From: Candidatus Omnitrophota bacterium
GTDB taxonomy: Bacteria > Omnitrophota > Gorgyraeia > Tantalellales > Tantalellaceae
Reading direction: 5' to 3'
Assembly (NCBI GenBank): GCA_023142805.1
Contig: JAGLIU010000293.1
Span: 1 to 5,726 of the forward strand
Length of the DNA stretch: 5,726 nt
The notes beneath the pieces were generated by a model that saw nothing but the letters and a program-made list of their open reading frames with translations, ran no database searches and was not told the origin of the DNA. The position numbers were made by a program, and so were the translations under genes. Below, piece by piece: positions 5,551 to 5,726 of the stretch. Position 1 is the stretch's first letter, and the number at the start of each line of letters is the position of its first letter.

Positions 5551-5610
5551 AGATAAAAGATTTTATAAGTCTAATAGATACAGTAGCTATAATCCGAAAA
5601 CAGTATATTT

Positions 5611-5619
5611 TGTTATGAT
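5611..5619 (+). promoter_or_regulatory. Weak candidate extended -10 element near the window end
   Basis: TGTTATGAT fits TGnTATnAT, but no good -35 lies 16-18 nt upstream. The whole stretch 5551-5726 is AT-rich and without a recognisable gene. It also holds an AATTCA/TGAATT inverted repeat (5646-5651 with 5663-5668), with no T-run directly after it. The element could serve a gene beyond the window, or be a chance match. Confidence 0.2.
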
Positions 5620-5726
5620 AGTTCAGTCAAATTCTTCTCCGGTTTAATTCAGTATATGGGCATGAATTGTTAAATCTAAAAAAGTTATTTTTATTGTTCT
5701 ATATTGATTTACCATTCTTCTGTATA

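Overview
The window is bacterial DNA of modest GC content, densely coded on the plus strand, with no insertion sequence, integrase, CRISPR array, tRNA or rRNA visible. Two exported proteins (one a glycine-zipper protein, one with a lipoprotein-like signal) fit a diderm envelope. Gene content plus hairpin-rich spacers suggest an uncultivated candidate-phylum bacterium, for example something like Omnitrophota. That placement is a low-confidence guess; no marker gene here settles it.

Left block (1-1294): the 3' end of mnmG (tRNA wobble-uridine modification) is followed 18 nt later, in the same frame, by a TIGR01212/YhcC-type radical SAM gene. A hairpin with a T-run lies about 25 nt after that gene and probably ends the unit.

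Middle block (1295-1962): a non-coding stretch leads to a plausible extended -10 promoter and a strong ribosome binding site. These serve a monocistronic gene for a 129-residue exported protein with a glycine zipper and a run of GYxx tetrapeptide repeats. A long-stem intrinsic terminator closes it.

Right-middle block (1963-4312): directly after the terminator lies a headless remnant of a KDPG/KHG aldolase gene (only the last third, catalytic residues missing). Then comes an intact exonuclease III/AP endonuclease gene (xth). It is followed after 4 nt by a 434-residue uncharacterised radical SAM protein with a CX3CX2C cluster motif. The last two look like an operon.

Right block (4313-5726): a 338-nt spacer carries a two-tier 48-nt hairpin and a tiny ORF with its own Shine-Dalgarno-like sequence. 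It precedes a compact D-alanyl-D-alanine carboxypeptidase (S11 family, all three active-site motifs present) with a lipoprotein-like N-terminus. The final 176 nt are AT-rich with no recognisable gene.

The most unusual items are the aldolase remnant trapped between a terminator and xth, the xth-linked orphan radical SAM enzyme with extra cysteines, and the GYxx-repeat glycine-zipper protein. I see no convincing new multi-gene system.
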